Shown: one piece after another, positions 42,884-49,806 of the stretch
How positions within the stretch are numbered: the stretch's first letter is position 1
Layout: the number at the start of each line of letters is the position of its first letter
Source: Thiomicrorhabdus sp034722175
Lineage (GTDB): Bacteria > Pseudomonadota > Gammaproteobacteria > Thiomicrospirales > Thiomicrospiraceae
Direction of reading: 5' to 3'
Length of the DNA: 49,806 bases
Assembly: GCA_034722175.1 (NCBI GenBank)
Contig: JAYENR010000126.1
Coordinates: 1 to 49,806, forward strand
Made by a program: the position numbers and the translations under genes
The notes under the pieces: model-generated
What the model saw: only the letters and a program-made list of their open reading frames with translations
Databases searched by the model: none
Told to the model about the DNA's origin: nothing

Positions 42884-44416
42884 TTGAAAAGAATACTTAA
42901 AGCCACCGCAACGGTGGGTGGCATGACCATGATCTCTCGTATACTCGGATTTGTACGTGATGTGATTATTGCCCGTTATTTTGGTTCAAGTATGGGGGCA
43001 GATGCCTTTTTTGTTGCGTTTAAAATCCCGAACTTTTTCCGTCGATTATTTGCAGAAGGTGCATTTTCACAAGCGTTTGTTCCGGTGTTGGCCGAAGCCA
43101 AAGAAAAACGGGGGCATGATGCCGTTAAGCATTTAGTCAATGCTATTACATTACGGTTGGGTGGGATCTTATTAATCCTGACGGCATTTGGCGTATTTGG
43201 TTCCTCTTTATGGATGATGGTGTTTGCGCCTGGGTTTATTGACGACCCTGAAAAATTTAATCTCGCCGCCGATATGTTGGCGATCACCTTTCCGTATTTA
43301 ATGTTGATCTCTTTGGTGGCCTTATCGTCCGCCATTATGAATACCTATAATCAGTTTGCAGTGCCCGCCTTTACTCCGGTATTTTTGAACTTGGTGTTAA
43401 TCAGTTTTGCCGTTTGGGTCTCGCCACTAATGGATGTCCCTGTTTTGGCATTGGCGTGGGGGGTGTTGGTTGCCGGTGTGGTTCAACTGCTATTCCATCT
43501 GCCGTTTTTGTATAAGTTAGACCTGTTACCTCATCCATCTAGAGAATCTGATCCGGGTGTGGGAGAGGTGAAACGCCTTATGATCCCGGCTCTGTTTGGT
43601 GTATCGGTGGCACAGATTAACCTATTGATTGATACCATTTTGGCCTCGTTTTTGGTCACGGGTTCGGTTTCCTGGCTGTACTATTCAGACCGTTTAATGG
43701 AGTTTCCATTAGGGGTGTTTGGTGTCGCTTTGGCAACCGTAGTGTTACCAGGTTTGTCTAAAAAAGCCGCGAATGAAAACTGGCAAGGCTTTCAACAAGA
43801 TTTAGATTCCGCTTTACGTTTGGTGCTAATTATTGGGTTTCCGGCTACGTTAGGGTTATTGTTATTAGCGGAACCGTTAATTATCAGCCTGTTCTATTAC
43901 GGCGCTTTTACCGCACACGATGTCAATATGGCGGGTATGAGTTTAATGGCTTACTCGTTTGGTCTACTTGGTTTTATTCTAGTCAAAATTCTTGCGCCTG
44001 CTTTTTACGCTCGTAAGGATATGAAAACGCCAGTGAAAGTTGCCATTATCGCGTTAGTGACTAATACCGTGATGAACCTGATTTTGATTGGCCCATTTGC
44101 TCATGTTGGCTTAGCCGCAGCTACCACCATCTCGGCGTTTGTAAATGCAGGCTTGTTGTATTGGTATATCACCAAGCAAGATGTGTTTACGCCGTTATCA
44201 GGTTGGAGCAAACTCATCCTGCAAATCTTGTTTGCCAATGTCGTGTTGGTTGGATTTATCCTATTAGTCTCGCCAGAATTATCCAGTTGGTTAAGCTTTG
44301 ATGTCTGGCAGCGTATGAGTTGGTTAATGGGCTTAGTGATTGGTGCGATTGTGATTTATGGCGTGTCGTTGATACTAGTGGGCTTAAACCCAAAACGTTT
44401 GTTAAAGAAAGCGTAA
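42884..44416 (+). CDS. murJ: Lipid II flippase MurJ
   Basis: MurJ moves the peptidoglycan precursor lipid II across the inner membrane. The 510 residues form about 14 membrane segments of the MOP fold. Family blocks are MTMISRILGFVRDVIIARYFG, FFRRLFAEGAFSQAFVPVL and LLIDTILASFL, with LYYSDRLMEFPLGVFGVALATVVLP. It starts at TTG 42884, supported by AGGAAA five bases before. A TACAAT box at 42829-42834 may be its promoter, though no good -35 is seen. The order murJ-ribF-ileS-lspA is widely conserved. Confidence 0.96.
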   Translation: MKRILKATATVGGMTMISRILGFVRDVIIARYFGSSMGADAFFVAFKIPNFFRRLFAEGAFSQAFVPVLAEAKEKRGHDAVKHLVNAITLRLGGILLILTAFGVFGSSLWMMVFAPGFIDDPEKFNLAADMLAITFPYLMLISLVALSSAIMNTYNQFAVPAFTPVFLNLVLISFAVWVSPLMDVPVLALAWGVLVAGVVQLLFHLPFLYKLDLLPHPSRESDPGVGEVKRLMIPALFGVSVAQINLLIDTILASFLVTGSVSWLYYSDRLMEFPLGVFGVALATVVLPGLSKKAANENWQGFQQDLDSALRLVLIIGFPATLGLLLLAEPLIISLFYYGAFTAHDVNMAGMSLMAYSFGLLGFILVKILAPAFYARKDMKTPVKVAIIALVTNTVMNLILIGPFAHVGLAAATTISAFVNAGLLYWYITKQDVFTPLSGWSKLILQILFANVVLVGFILLVSPELSSWLSFDVWQRMSWLMGLVIGAIVIYGVSLILVGLNPKRLLKKA

Positions 44417-44545
44417 GTTAAACTGACCAGGCCTGTTAAGTTCTGAAAAACAGTTTTTCGCTTAAAATCAATATATTTACAAAGTCTTAAGAGCTTGAAT
44501 AAGCTATAATTCACGGCTTATTTCAGGTAAGTTTACGTTAAATAA

Positions 44546-45499
44546 ATGCAGTTAATTCGCGGTTTGCACAATTTGGATTCGGTTAAAGCGCCTATTACGC
44601 AAGGTGCAGTCTTAACGATTGGCAACTTTGATGGGCTGCATCTTGGCCATCAACAAGTGTTACAGGCGGTCACAGCAGAGGCTAAAAACCGAGATTTACC
44701 CAGCATTGTAATGATGTTTGAACCGCTACCGATTGAGTTCTTTGCACCAGATAAAGCGCCAGTACGATTGATGAATCTGCGTGAGAAATTGCAGGCATTT
44801 CAATCGACAGAGATTGATTATGTTTTATTGGTGAGATTTAATGCCAAGTTTGCAGGGTTGACTGCAGAACAGTTTGTTCAACAAATCTTATTGGATGGTT
44901 TGAATATCAAGCATCTGGTGGTGGGCGATGATTTTCGTTTTGGTAAGCAGCGTCAAGGCGACTTTGCTTATTTGAATCAGCAAGGTCAGCAACACAGATT
45001 TACTGTGACGGATATGCCAACCTATGGTGTGGTGAATGAAACTTCTGAACAAGAACGCGTTAGCAGTACCCGAGTTCGTAAAGCCTTAGCTAAACCTGAC
45101 TTGACAGAGGCACAAGCTCTGTTAGGCAAGCCGTTTAAGTTTAATGGTCGAGTGATTCACGGACAAAAACTCGGTCGGACGATTGGCTTCCCAACCTTGA
45201 ACTTAAATCCCAAACGCCTGCAAATGCCTGTTTTAGGTGTCTATGCTGTCACCGTTGATGGTATTGCAGATAAACCTTGGCCAGGGGTGGCCAATATTGG
45301 ATTACGTCCAACCGTTGACGGAATAAGACCTTCAATTGAAGTGCATCTGTTTAATTGGAACCAAGACCTGTACGGACGACATGTTGGTGTCACATTAGAG
45401 AAGTACATTCGTCCAGAAATGAAATTTGATGGCATTGAGGCGTTGAAAAACCAAATTCAACTCGATGCCGATACCGCAAAACAGTTTTTTAATATTTAG
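44546..45499 (+). CDS. ribF: Bifunctional riboflavin kinase / FAD synthetase
   Basis: RibF phosphorylates riboflavin to FMN and adenylates it to FAD. The 317 residues have the N-terminal nucleotidyltransferase domain (GNFDGLHLGHQQVL, VVGDDFRFGKQRQG, ERVSSTRVRKAL) and the C-terminal flavokinase domain (GKPFKFNGRVIHGQKLGRTI, GFPTLNL, GVANIGLRPTVDG). It lies between murJ and ileS, as in many gammaproteobacteria. Confidence 0.96.
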   Translation: MQLIRGLHNLDSVKAPITQGAVLTIGNFDGLHLGHQQVLQAVTAEAKNRDLPSIVMMFEPLPIEFFAPDKAPVRLMNLREKLQAFQSTEIDYVLLVRFNAKFAGLTAEQFVQQILLDGLNIKHLVVGDDFRFGKQRQGDFAYLNQQGQQHRFTVTDMPTYGVVNETSEQERVSSTRVRKALAKPDLTEAQALLGKPFKFNGRVIHGQKLGRTIGFPTLNLNPKRLQMPVLGVYAVTVDGIADKPWPGVANIGLRPTVDGIRPSIEVHLFNWNQDLYGRHVGVTLEKYIRPEMKFDGIEALKNQIQLDADTAKQFFNI

Positions 45500-45532
45500 A
45501 GCTCTTTACAGCTATTTGGATGTAAAGAACTC
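45499..45532 (+). other. Hairpin between ribF and ileS
   Basis: GAGCTCTTTACA (45499-45510) pairs with TGTAAAGAACTC (45521-45532) with a single mismatch. It begins at the ribF stop codon and has no T run, so it may be an mRNA processing or stability element rather than a terminator. Confidence 0.5.
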
Positions 45533-45573
45533 CTAACAACGTTTACACGTTAATCTCAAACGAAGAGAAGAGC

Positions 45574-48408
45574 ATGACAGACTATAAACCAACTTTAAAC
45601 TTACCAGAAACCGACTTCCCAATGCGTGGCGGTTTACCAAACCGTGAACCAAAGCAGGTTGCCGCTTGGCAGGAGCAGGGGCTTTACCAAACTGTGCGTG
45701 AGCACATGGCAGGGCGTCCTAAGTTTATTTTGCACGATGGTCCTCCGTACGCAAACGGAAACATTCACATCGGTCACGCGGTTAACAAAGTGTTGAAAGA
45801 CATGATTGTTAAGTCAAAAGGTTTAAGTGGGTTTGATGCCCCATTTGTACCGGGTTGGGATTGTCACGGTCTGCCGATTGAGCTGAACGTTGAGAAAAAG
45901 AAAGGTAAGGTTGGCCAGAAAATCGGTGCCACGGAATTCCGTGAAGAGTGCCGACTTTACGCCCAGAAACAGGTCGATGGTCAAATGGCGGACTTCCAAC
46001 GTATGGGTGTCATGGCGGACTGGGATAACCCTTATCTAACCAAAGATTATAAATTTGAAGCCAACGAGATTCGTGCGCTTTCAAAAATCATTCAAAACGG
46101 TCACCTAGTCAAAGGCACCAAGCCCGTTTACTGGTCTGTCGGTGGGCGTTCGGCTTTAGCGGAAGCGGAAGTAGAGTACGAAAACAAACGCTCTAAGTCG
46201 ATTGATGTGCGTTTTAACGTGCTAGATGAAGAGCAGTTCTTTAAGCGTTGTCATCATGTTGAAGATCACACAGGCGAAGGACCTTTGTCTGTGGTGATTT
46301 GGACAACCACGCCTTGGACGCTACCGGCTAACCAAGCGGTGTCAATTAATCCAGAATTAGAATACGCGGTGGTTCAAGTTGAAGGTGAACACGGGCCAGA
46401 GCGTCTATTTATTGCCGAAGCGATGATTAAAGACGCCATGGATAAATGGGGCTTCGATAAATACAATGTGATCGCTTACGGTCGTGGTGAACAGTTTGAT
46501 CTGATTCGTCTGCAACACCCATTTTATGACAGAATCGTACCGCTGATTTTAGGTGATCACGTCACTACCGAAGCAGGAACCGGTTGTGTTCATACCGCTC
46601 CGGGGCACGGGGTAGAAGATTTCCAAGTCGGTCTTAAATATGACCTAGAAGTGGATTGTCCAGTAGACGGCAACGGTAACTATGTAACAGGAACTCCGTT
46701 ATTTGAAGGTGAGAACGTACTTAAAGTTGATGATCACGTTCTAGAAGTCTTAAAAGAACATAAAGCGCTGGTTCACATTGAAATCATCGAACACAGTTAC
46801 CCACACTGCTGGCGTACTAAAACGCCATTGATTTTCCGTGCCACTCCGCAGTGGTTTATCTCCATGACCGAAGGTGGCCTGCGTGATAAAGCGATGGAAG
46901 CCATTCCGAAGGTTGAGTGGGTGCCAGAGTGGGGTCAAAACCGTATTGAAGGCATGATCGATGGTCGTCCTGATTGGTGTATTTCACGTCAGCGTTTCTG
47001 GGGGGTACCGATTGCGATTTTTGTACATAAAGTCACCTCTGAAATGCACCCGCGTACCGTTGAGTTAATGGAAGAAGTCGCTAAGTTGGTGGAAGAGAAA
47101 TCCATTGACGCTTGGTACGATCTTGACCCTAAAACCTTGTTGGGTGATGAAGCCGACGATTACGAACAAGTCACAGATATTTTAGATGTTTGGTTTGACT
47201 CTGGTATCTCTCACTTCACCGTTTTAGATGAGCGTGAAGAGCTACACTCACCTGCTGACCTGTATTTAGAAGGGTCGGATCAGCACCGTGGTTGGTTCCA
47301 GTCGTCAATGCTAACCGCCTTGGCTACGTCAGGTGAAGCGCCATACAAACAAGTCTTAACGCATGGCTTCACCGTGGATAAAGATGGTAAGAAAATGTCT
47401 AAATCTAAAGGTAACGTGGTTGCACCGCAACAGATTGCCAACAAGTTTGGAGCGGACATTTTACGTCTATGGATTTCGGCTGCGGATTACCGTTATGAGA
47501 TGACGGTTTCGGATGAGATTATCAGCCGTACTGCGGACTCTTATCGTCGTATTCGTAACACCGCACGTTTCTTACTGGCAAACCTGAACGGTTTTAACCC
47601 AGCGACCGATGCGGTGGCTTACGATGAGTTACTGCCGTTAGATAAGTGGGCAATTGGTCACGCGGCTAAAATTCAGCAAGAGGTGATTGCGGCCTATGAC
47701 GAATACAACTTCCACGCTATCTATCAAGCGGTCACGCACTTTTGCTCAATCGAGTTAGGCTCGTTCTACTTAGACGTGATTAAAGACCGTCAGTACACCT
47801 GTAAAACAGAAGGGCTGGCTCGTCGTTCAGCACAGACTGCGCTTTATCACATTGTTGAAGCGCTAACGCGTTGGATCGCACCAATCTTAAGCTTCACGGC
47901 CGAAGAGATCTGGCAGCAGATTCCAGGTGAACACGATAAAACCATCTTTATCTCAACTTGGTATGAAGGCCTAACCGCATTAGATGAAAACGTCGATATG
48001 AACTCAGCTTACTGGGATCAACTGATTGCGGTGCGTTCAGCAGTGTCTAAACAGCTAGAACAGCTGCGTAACGACAAAGTGATTAAAGGTTCATTAACTG
48101 CCGAAGTGACACTGTATTGTGACGGTGACCTGTTTAATGCAATTAATGCATTAGAAGATGAACTACGTTTTGTACTGATTACCTCAGAAGCGACACTGAA
48201 GCCACTGGCTGAGAAATCAGACGACGCACTTGAGTCAGATGTGGAAGGCCTTTGGATTGCCGCAGGCGCAACTGAAAAAGCCAAGTGTGCACGTTGTTGG
48301 CACCACCGTGAAGAAGTCGGACAGATTGCCGAGCATCCAGAACTTTGTCAGCGTTGTGTGGATAACATTGATGAGTCTGGAGAGGGTGAAGTTAGACACT
48401 TCGCTTAA
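45574..48408 (+). CDS. ileS: Isoleucyl-tRNA synthetase
   Basis: This class I aminoacyl-tRNA synthetase has 944 residues. HIGH is in DGPPYANGNIHIGHAVNKVLKD's core (HIGH at about 66), and KMSKS in KDGKKMSKSKGNVV. The CP1 editing domain shows TTPWTLPANQAV and CVHTAPGHGVEDF. The C-terminal zinc site is CARCWHHREEVG ... CQRCVDN. This is the bacterial IleS1 type, the mupirocin-sensitive form by family. It shares a transcript region with lspA. Confidence 0.98.
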   Translation: MTDYKPTLNLPETDFPMRGGLPNREPKQVAAWQEQGLYQTVREHMAGRPKFILHDGPPYANGNIHIGHAVNKVLKDMIVKSKGLSGFDAPFVPGWDCHGLPIELNVEKKKGKVGQKIGATEFREECRLYAQKQVDGQMADFQRMGVMADWDNPYLTKDYKFEANEIRALSKIIQNGHLVKGTKPVYWSVGGRSALAEAEVEYENKRSKSIDVRFNVLDEEQFFKRCHHVEDHTGEGPLSVVIWTTTPWTLPANQAVSINPELEYAVVQVEGEHGPERLFIAEAMIKDAMDKWGFDKYNVIAYGRGEQFDLIRLQHPFYDRIVPLILGDHVTTEAGTGCVHTAPGHGVEDFQVGLKYDLEVDCPVDGNGNYVTGTPLFEGENVLKVDDHVLEVLKEHKALVHIEIIEHSYPHCWRTKTPLIFRATPQWFISMTEGGLRDKAMEAIPKVEWVPEWGQNRIEGMIDGRPDWCISRQRFWGVPIAIFVHKVTSEMHPRTVELMEEVAKLVEEKSIDAWYDLDPKTLLGDEADDYEQVTDILDVWFDSGISHFTVLDEREELHSPADLYLEGSDQHRGWFQSSMLTALATSGEAPYKQVLTHGFTVDKDGKKMSKSKGNVVAPQQIANKFGADILRLWISAADYRYEMTVSDEIISRTADSYRRIRNTARFLLANLNGFNPATDAVAYDELLPLDKWAIGHAAKIQQEVIAAYDEYNFHAIYQAVTHFCSIELGSFYLDVIKDRQYTCKTEGLARRSAQTALYHIVEALTRWIAPILSFTAEEIWQQIPGEHDKTIFISTWYEGLTALDENVDMNSAYWDQLIAVRSAVSKQLEQLRNDKVIKGSLTAEVTLYCDGDLFNAINALEDELRFVLITSEATLKPLAEKSDDALESDVEGLWIAAGATEKAKCARCWHHREEVGQIAEHPELCQRCVDNIDESGEGEVRHFA

Positions 48409-48427
48409 TCGTAAAATTTTAGTTAAC

Positions 48428-48487
48428 CACGAAGGCACGAAGACACGAAGTTTTTATCATTAAACGCTTCCATCTTCGTGCTTTTTT
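48428..48487 (+). terminator. Tandem CACGAAG repeats and terminator-like hairpin between ileS and lspA
   Basis: Three direct 8-mers, CACGAAGG, CACGAAGA and CACGAAG, occupy 48428-48450. GCACGAAG (48435-48442) can pair with CTTCGTGC (48474-48481), followed by six T residues, with a long loop. The array offers alternative left arms, so it may attenuate transcription into lspA. Confidence 0.6.
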
Positions 48488-48517
48488 GTATCTACTTTTG
48501 ATAAATATGGAAAACCC

Positions 48518-49033
48518 ATGTCAGAAAATAAATTAAGTTCCACCGCAGTAAAAACACTTTGGATTGCGGTCGTGGTGATTGTATTAGACCAAATCACCAA
48601 AATTTGGGCGGTCGATACCTTAGTCTTTGGTGAACCCGTGGCAGTCATGTCCAATCTGAATTGGACACTGGCGTATAACTACGGTGCGGCCTTTAGCTTT
48701 TTGGCCGATATGGGCGGTTGGCAACGTTGGTTCTTTACCGCATTAGCCGCAGTGGTCACGGTGATTTTAGTGTGGTGGCTTAAAAGCTTACCCAATAAAC
48801 TCAATATCGAAACCTGGGGCATTAACTTGGTCTTAGGGGGCGCAATCGGCAATGTGATTGACCGCATTCTAGAAGGCCGAGTCACCGACTTTATCGACTT
48901 CTATATCGGCACATGGCACTACGCGACTTTTAACGTTGCGGACATTGCCATCACAATCGGAGCAGGCCTGTTGATTTTGTCCGAACTGATTTTAAAGCCT
49001 AGAGCTGAGAAAAAAGCTAAGCAGGCGGAATAA
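48518..49033 (+). CDS. lspA: Lipoprotein signal peptidase
   Basis: LspA is the aspartic protease that cuts signal peptides from prolipoproteins in the inner membrane. The 171 residues have four membrane segments. The motifs are VLDQITKIWA, NYGAAFSFLADMGGWQRWFF, GGAIGNVIDRILEGRVTDFI and FNVADIAITIGAGLL, which hold the two catalytic aspartates. The charged tail ELILKPRAEKKAKQAE is repeated almost exactly in a remnant about 660 bases downstream. CAGGCCTG is at 48963. Confidence 0.97.
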   Translation: MSENKLSSTAVKTLWIAVVVIVLDQITKIWAVDTLVFGEPVAVMSNLNWTLAYNYGAAFSFLADMGGWQRWFFTALAAVVTVILVWWLKSLPNKLNIETWGINLVLGGAIGNVIDRILEGRVTDFIDFYIGTWHYATFNVADIAITIGAGLLILSELILKPRAEKKAKQAE

Positions 49034-49059
49034 CGGTTTCCATTCGATTTAAAGTTTTT

Positions 49060-49088
49060 AAAAACGAGCAGGCCTGCTCGTTTTTTTT
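49060..49088 (+). terminator. Terminator after lspA with CAGGCCTG at its centre
   Basis: This is a 26-bp perfect palindrome (49060-49085) of the form AAAAACGAG-CAGGCCTG-CTCGTTTTT followed by more T residues. It is a classical rho-independent terminator whose stem centre is the repeated octamer. Confidence 0.92.
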
Positions 49089-49198
49089 TATCATCAAAAA
49101 GTTGTCGTTAATTTATAGGCGTTTTACTAAGTAATTAATCACTAATTCATATCTGTTAATGTTTATAATTCGAATTGAATAATAAAAGGAATTCATTA

Positions 49199-49369
49199 AT
49201 GACAACTAAATCAAAATTGAAAAATGCACTAAGTGCGATAGACGATGCCAAGCGTGCACTTAAACGAGCAAAGCAGGTTGAAGCAGCATATTCTGATGCT
49301 GGAAAAGCCCTCAGAGAATTAGATGAAGCCGAGAATTACATTAGAAAAGCGATGCGGGAAGTTGATTAG
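49199..49369 (+). CDS. Small helical hypothetical protein
   Basis: This 56-residue ORF has a good ribosome site (AAAGGA, eight bases before ATG 49199). The chain is highly charged and helical, with alternating Lys/Arg and Asp/Glu and Ala/Leu at hydrophobic positions (LSAIDDAKRALKRAKQVEAA, LRELDEAENYIRKAMREVD), so an amphipathic helix or coiled coil is likely. No signal peptide or membrane segment is seen. I recognise no family. It lies in the small island between the two lspA tails, and a TTG at 49175 is a less likely start. Confidence 0.55.
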   Translation: MTTKSKLKNALSAIDDAKRALKRAKQVEAAYSDAGKALRELDEAENYIRKAMREVD

Positions 49370-49480
49370 ACAGTTTATTAGGTTAGAGTAATAATTTAAT
49401 GAAAATCTATGATATTAATTATTAGCTTTTATCAGGCGTTAATGTAAATTTCACAAAGTAAATTTCCAACCTTGAAAAAG

Positions 49481-49640
49481 GGAAAAAGGGGACGTTACCA
49501 CTGCTGTCCCACTTAGCCGAAATGAAAAAGCCTGAATCCATACAGATTGTTACAATGTAAGTACGACCAACCATATGTAATAACTGAGGATTCAGGCTAT
49601 GAGCTTTCATAATACAGCAGTGGTAGCATCCCCTTTTTCT
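49481..49640. mobile_element. MITE-like element with 27-bp inverted ends
   Basis: The left end (49481-49507) and the reverse complement of the right end (49614-49640) agree at 24 of 27 positions around the core TACCACTGCTGT. A second, inner inverted repeat is perfect over 11 bases, AGCCTGAATCC (49529-49539) and GGATTCAGGCT (49588-49598). No transposase is encoded. No target duplication was found. The right end lies two bases before the lspA-tail remnant. It could be a MITE or a REP-type hairpin element. Confidence 0.65.
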
Positions 49641-49642
49641 CT

Positions 49643-49693
49643 GAGTTGATCTTAAAGCCGAGAGCTGAGAAAAGAGCCAAACAGGCTGAGTAA
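49643..49693 (+). pseudogene. Remnant of a second lspA 3' end
   Basis: The 16 codons plus stop read ELILKPRAEKRAKQAE, identical to the lspA C-terminus except one Lys to Arg change. At least eight codons differ only by silent changes, so the copy diverged while under protein-level selection and is probably the tail of a once functional lspA. The rest of that gene is missing upstream, where the MITE-like element begins. Confidence 0.8.
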
Positions 49694-49721
49694 CCGCTTC
49701 AAAACCTTTCCAATCCCTTTT

Positions 49722-49749
49722 AAAAACGACCAGGTCTGGTCGTTTTTAT
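49722..49749 (+). terminator. Second lspA-type terminator
   Basis: AAAAACGACCAG (49722-49733) pairs with CTGGTCGTTTTT (49736-49747). The centre reads CAGGTCTG, one base off the repeated CAGGCCTG. It matches in place and form the terminator after the intact lspA. Confidence 0.85.
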
Positions 49750-49806
49750 TTAGGCAAGTTTAATTATTTAAAATAAATCTACTGGGATATATTTATTTTT
49801 TGTTTT

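Larger units (their letters stand above)
1328..49076. repeat. Dispersed highly iterated palindrome CAGGCCTG (22 exact copies)
   Basis: Exact copies start at 1328, 4290, 4308, 6391, 8895, 11656, 12224, 12243, 15724, 20239, 20258, 28404, 29954, 30629, 31129, 33769, 35370, 36542, 40962, 44428, 48963 and 49069. One-base variants occur, for example at 9064, 18608, 22081, 22100, 24310, 33613, 34362 and 35885. The 3' flank often continues as NTCAG. In coding DNA most copies are read xCA-GGC-CTG, giving Ala/Pro/Ser-Gly-Leu. Confidence 0.93.
49370..49806. other. Intergenic end region: MITE-like element, lspA-tail remnant, second terminator
   Basis: No credible gene is seen. The stretch holds a 160-bp element with inverted ends (49481-49640), then a diverged copy of the last 17 codons of lspA (49643-49693) and its terminator (49722-49747), and AT-rich DNA to the window edge. 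Confidence 0.6.

Noticed and set aside
49422..49610. 62-residue minus-strand ORF
   Set aside because: It spans most of the MITE-like element and its sequence is explained by the inverted repeats; no ribosome site was seen.

Overview
The window reads as chromosomal DNA of a gammaproteobacterium with moderate-to-low GC. Gene order and protein resemblance suggest the Thiomicrospira / Hydrogenovibrio / Thiomicrorhabdus group; that placement is inference from recognition only. Core synteny blocks known from E. coli are present: miaB-ybeZ-ybeY-ybeX-lnt, then a YbeL-like gene, leuS-lptE-holA-(proA)-nadD-rsfS-rlmH, and rpsT ... murJ-ribF-ileS-lspA. Coding density is high. No tRNA, rRNA, CRISPR array, riboswitch or transposase gene was recognised.

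Layout. 1-1.8 kb: an EAL phosphodiesterase cut off at its N-terminus by a fold-back joint at the window edge, and an HDOD gene split by an in-frame stop. 2.1-4.3 kb: a three-gene cassette for a copper-type RiPP of the HvfA/bufferin kind, with a Tat-exported Cys-rich precursor, an MNIO (DUF692) enzyme and its DUF2063 partner. 4.3-10.8 kb: a fused hydantoinase/5-oxoprolinase, a YihY membrane protein and a heme-type FecCD permease plus ATPase. 10.9-16.0 kb: an ECF sigma factor with a DUF3379 protein, then a divergent pair of a PatZ-type protein acetyltransferase and an HDAC-type deacetylase. 16.0-20.1 kb: a GAK operon (amphi-Trp protein, phosphotransferase-fold kinase, ATP-grasp ligase, HprK-related kinase B) of unknown function. 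20.3-25.4 kb: NrdB, a degenerate receiver protein, Uup, a spermidine-synthase-like protein and a membrane-anchored thioredoxin-fold protein. 25.6-38.8 kb: the tRNA modification, ribosome and envelope block. 38.8-45.5 kb: a PEP-CTERM protein behind a LexA-like dyad, rpsT, a DUF3817 protein, an acetolactate-synthase-like enzyme, murJ and ribF. 45.6-49.8 kb: ileS and lspA, then a small island between two copies of the lspA 3' end, carrying a 56-residue helical ORF and a 160-bp MITE-like element.

The most striking signal is not a gene. The palindrome CAGGCCTG occurs 22 times exactly, against about 0.8 expected for any 8-mer under equal base use. It lies inside genes (mostly read as Ala/Pro/Ser-Gly-Leu) and between genes, where it often sits in terminator hairpins as inverted pairs. 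This pattern resembles a highly iterated palindrome or an uptake-type genome signature. Other points for a second look are the Tat-targeted RiPP precursor, the GAK operon and the lspA-tail duplication.
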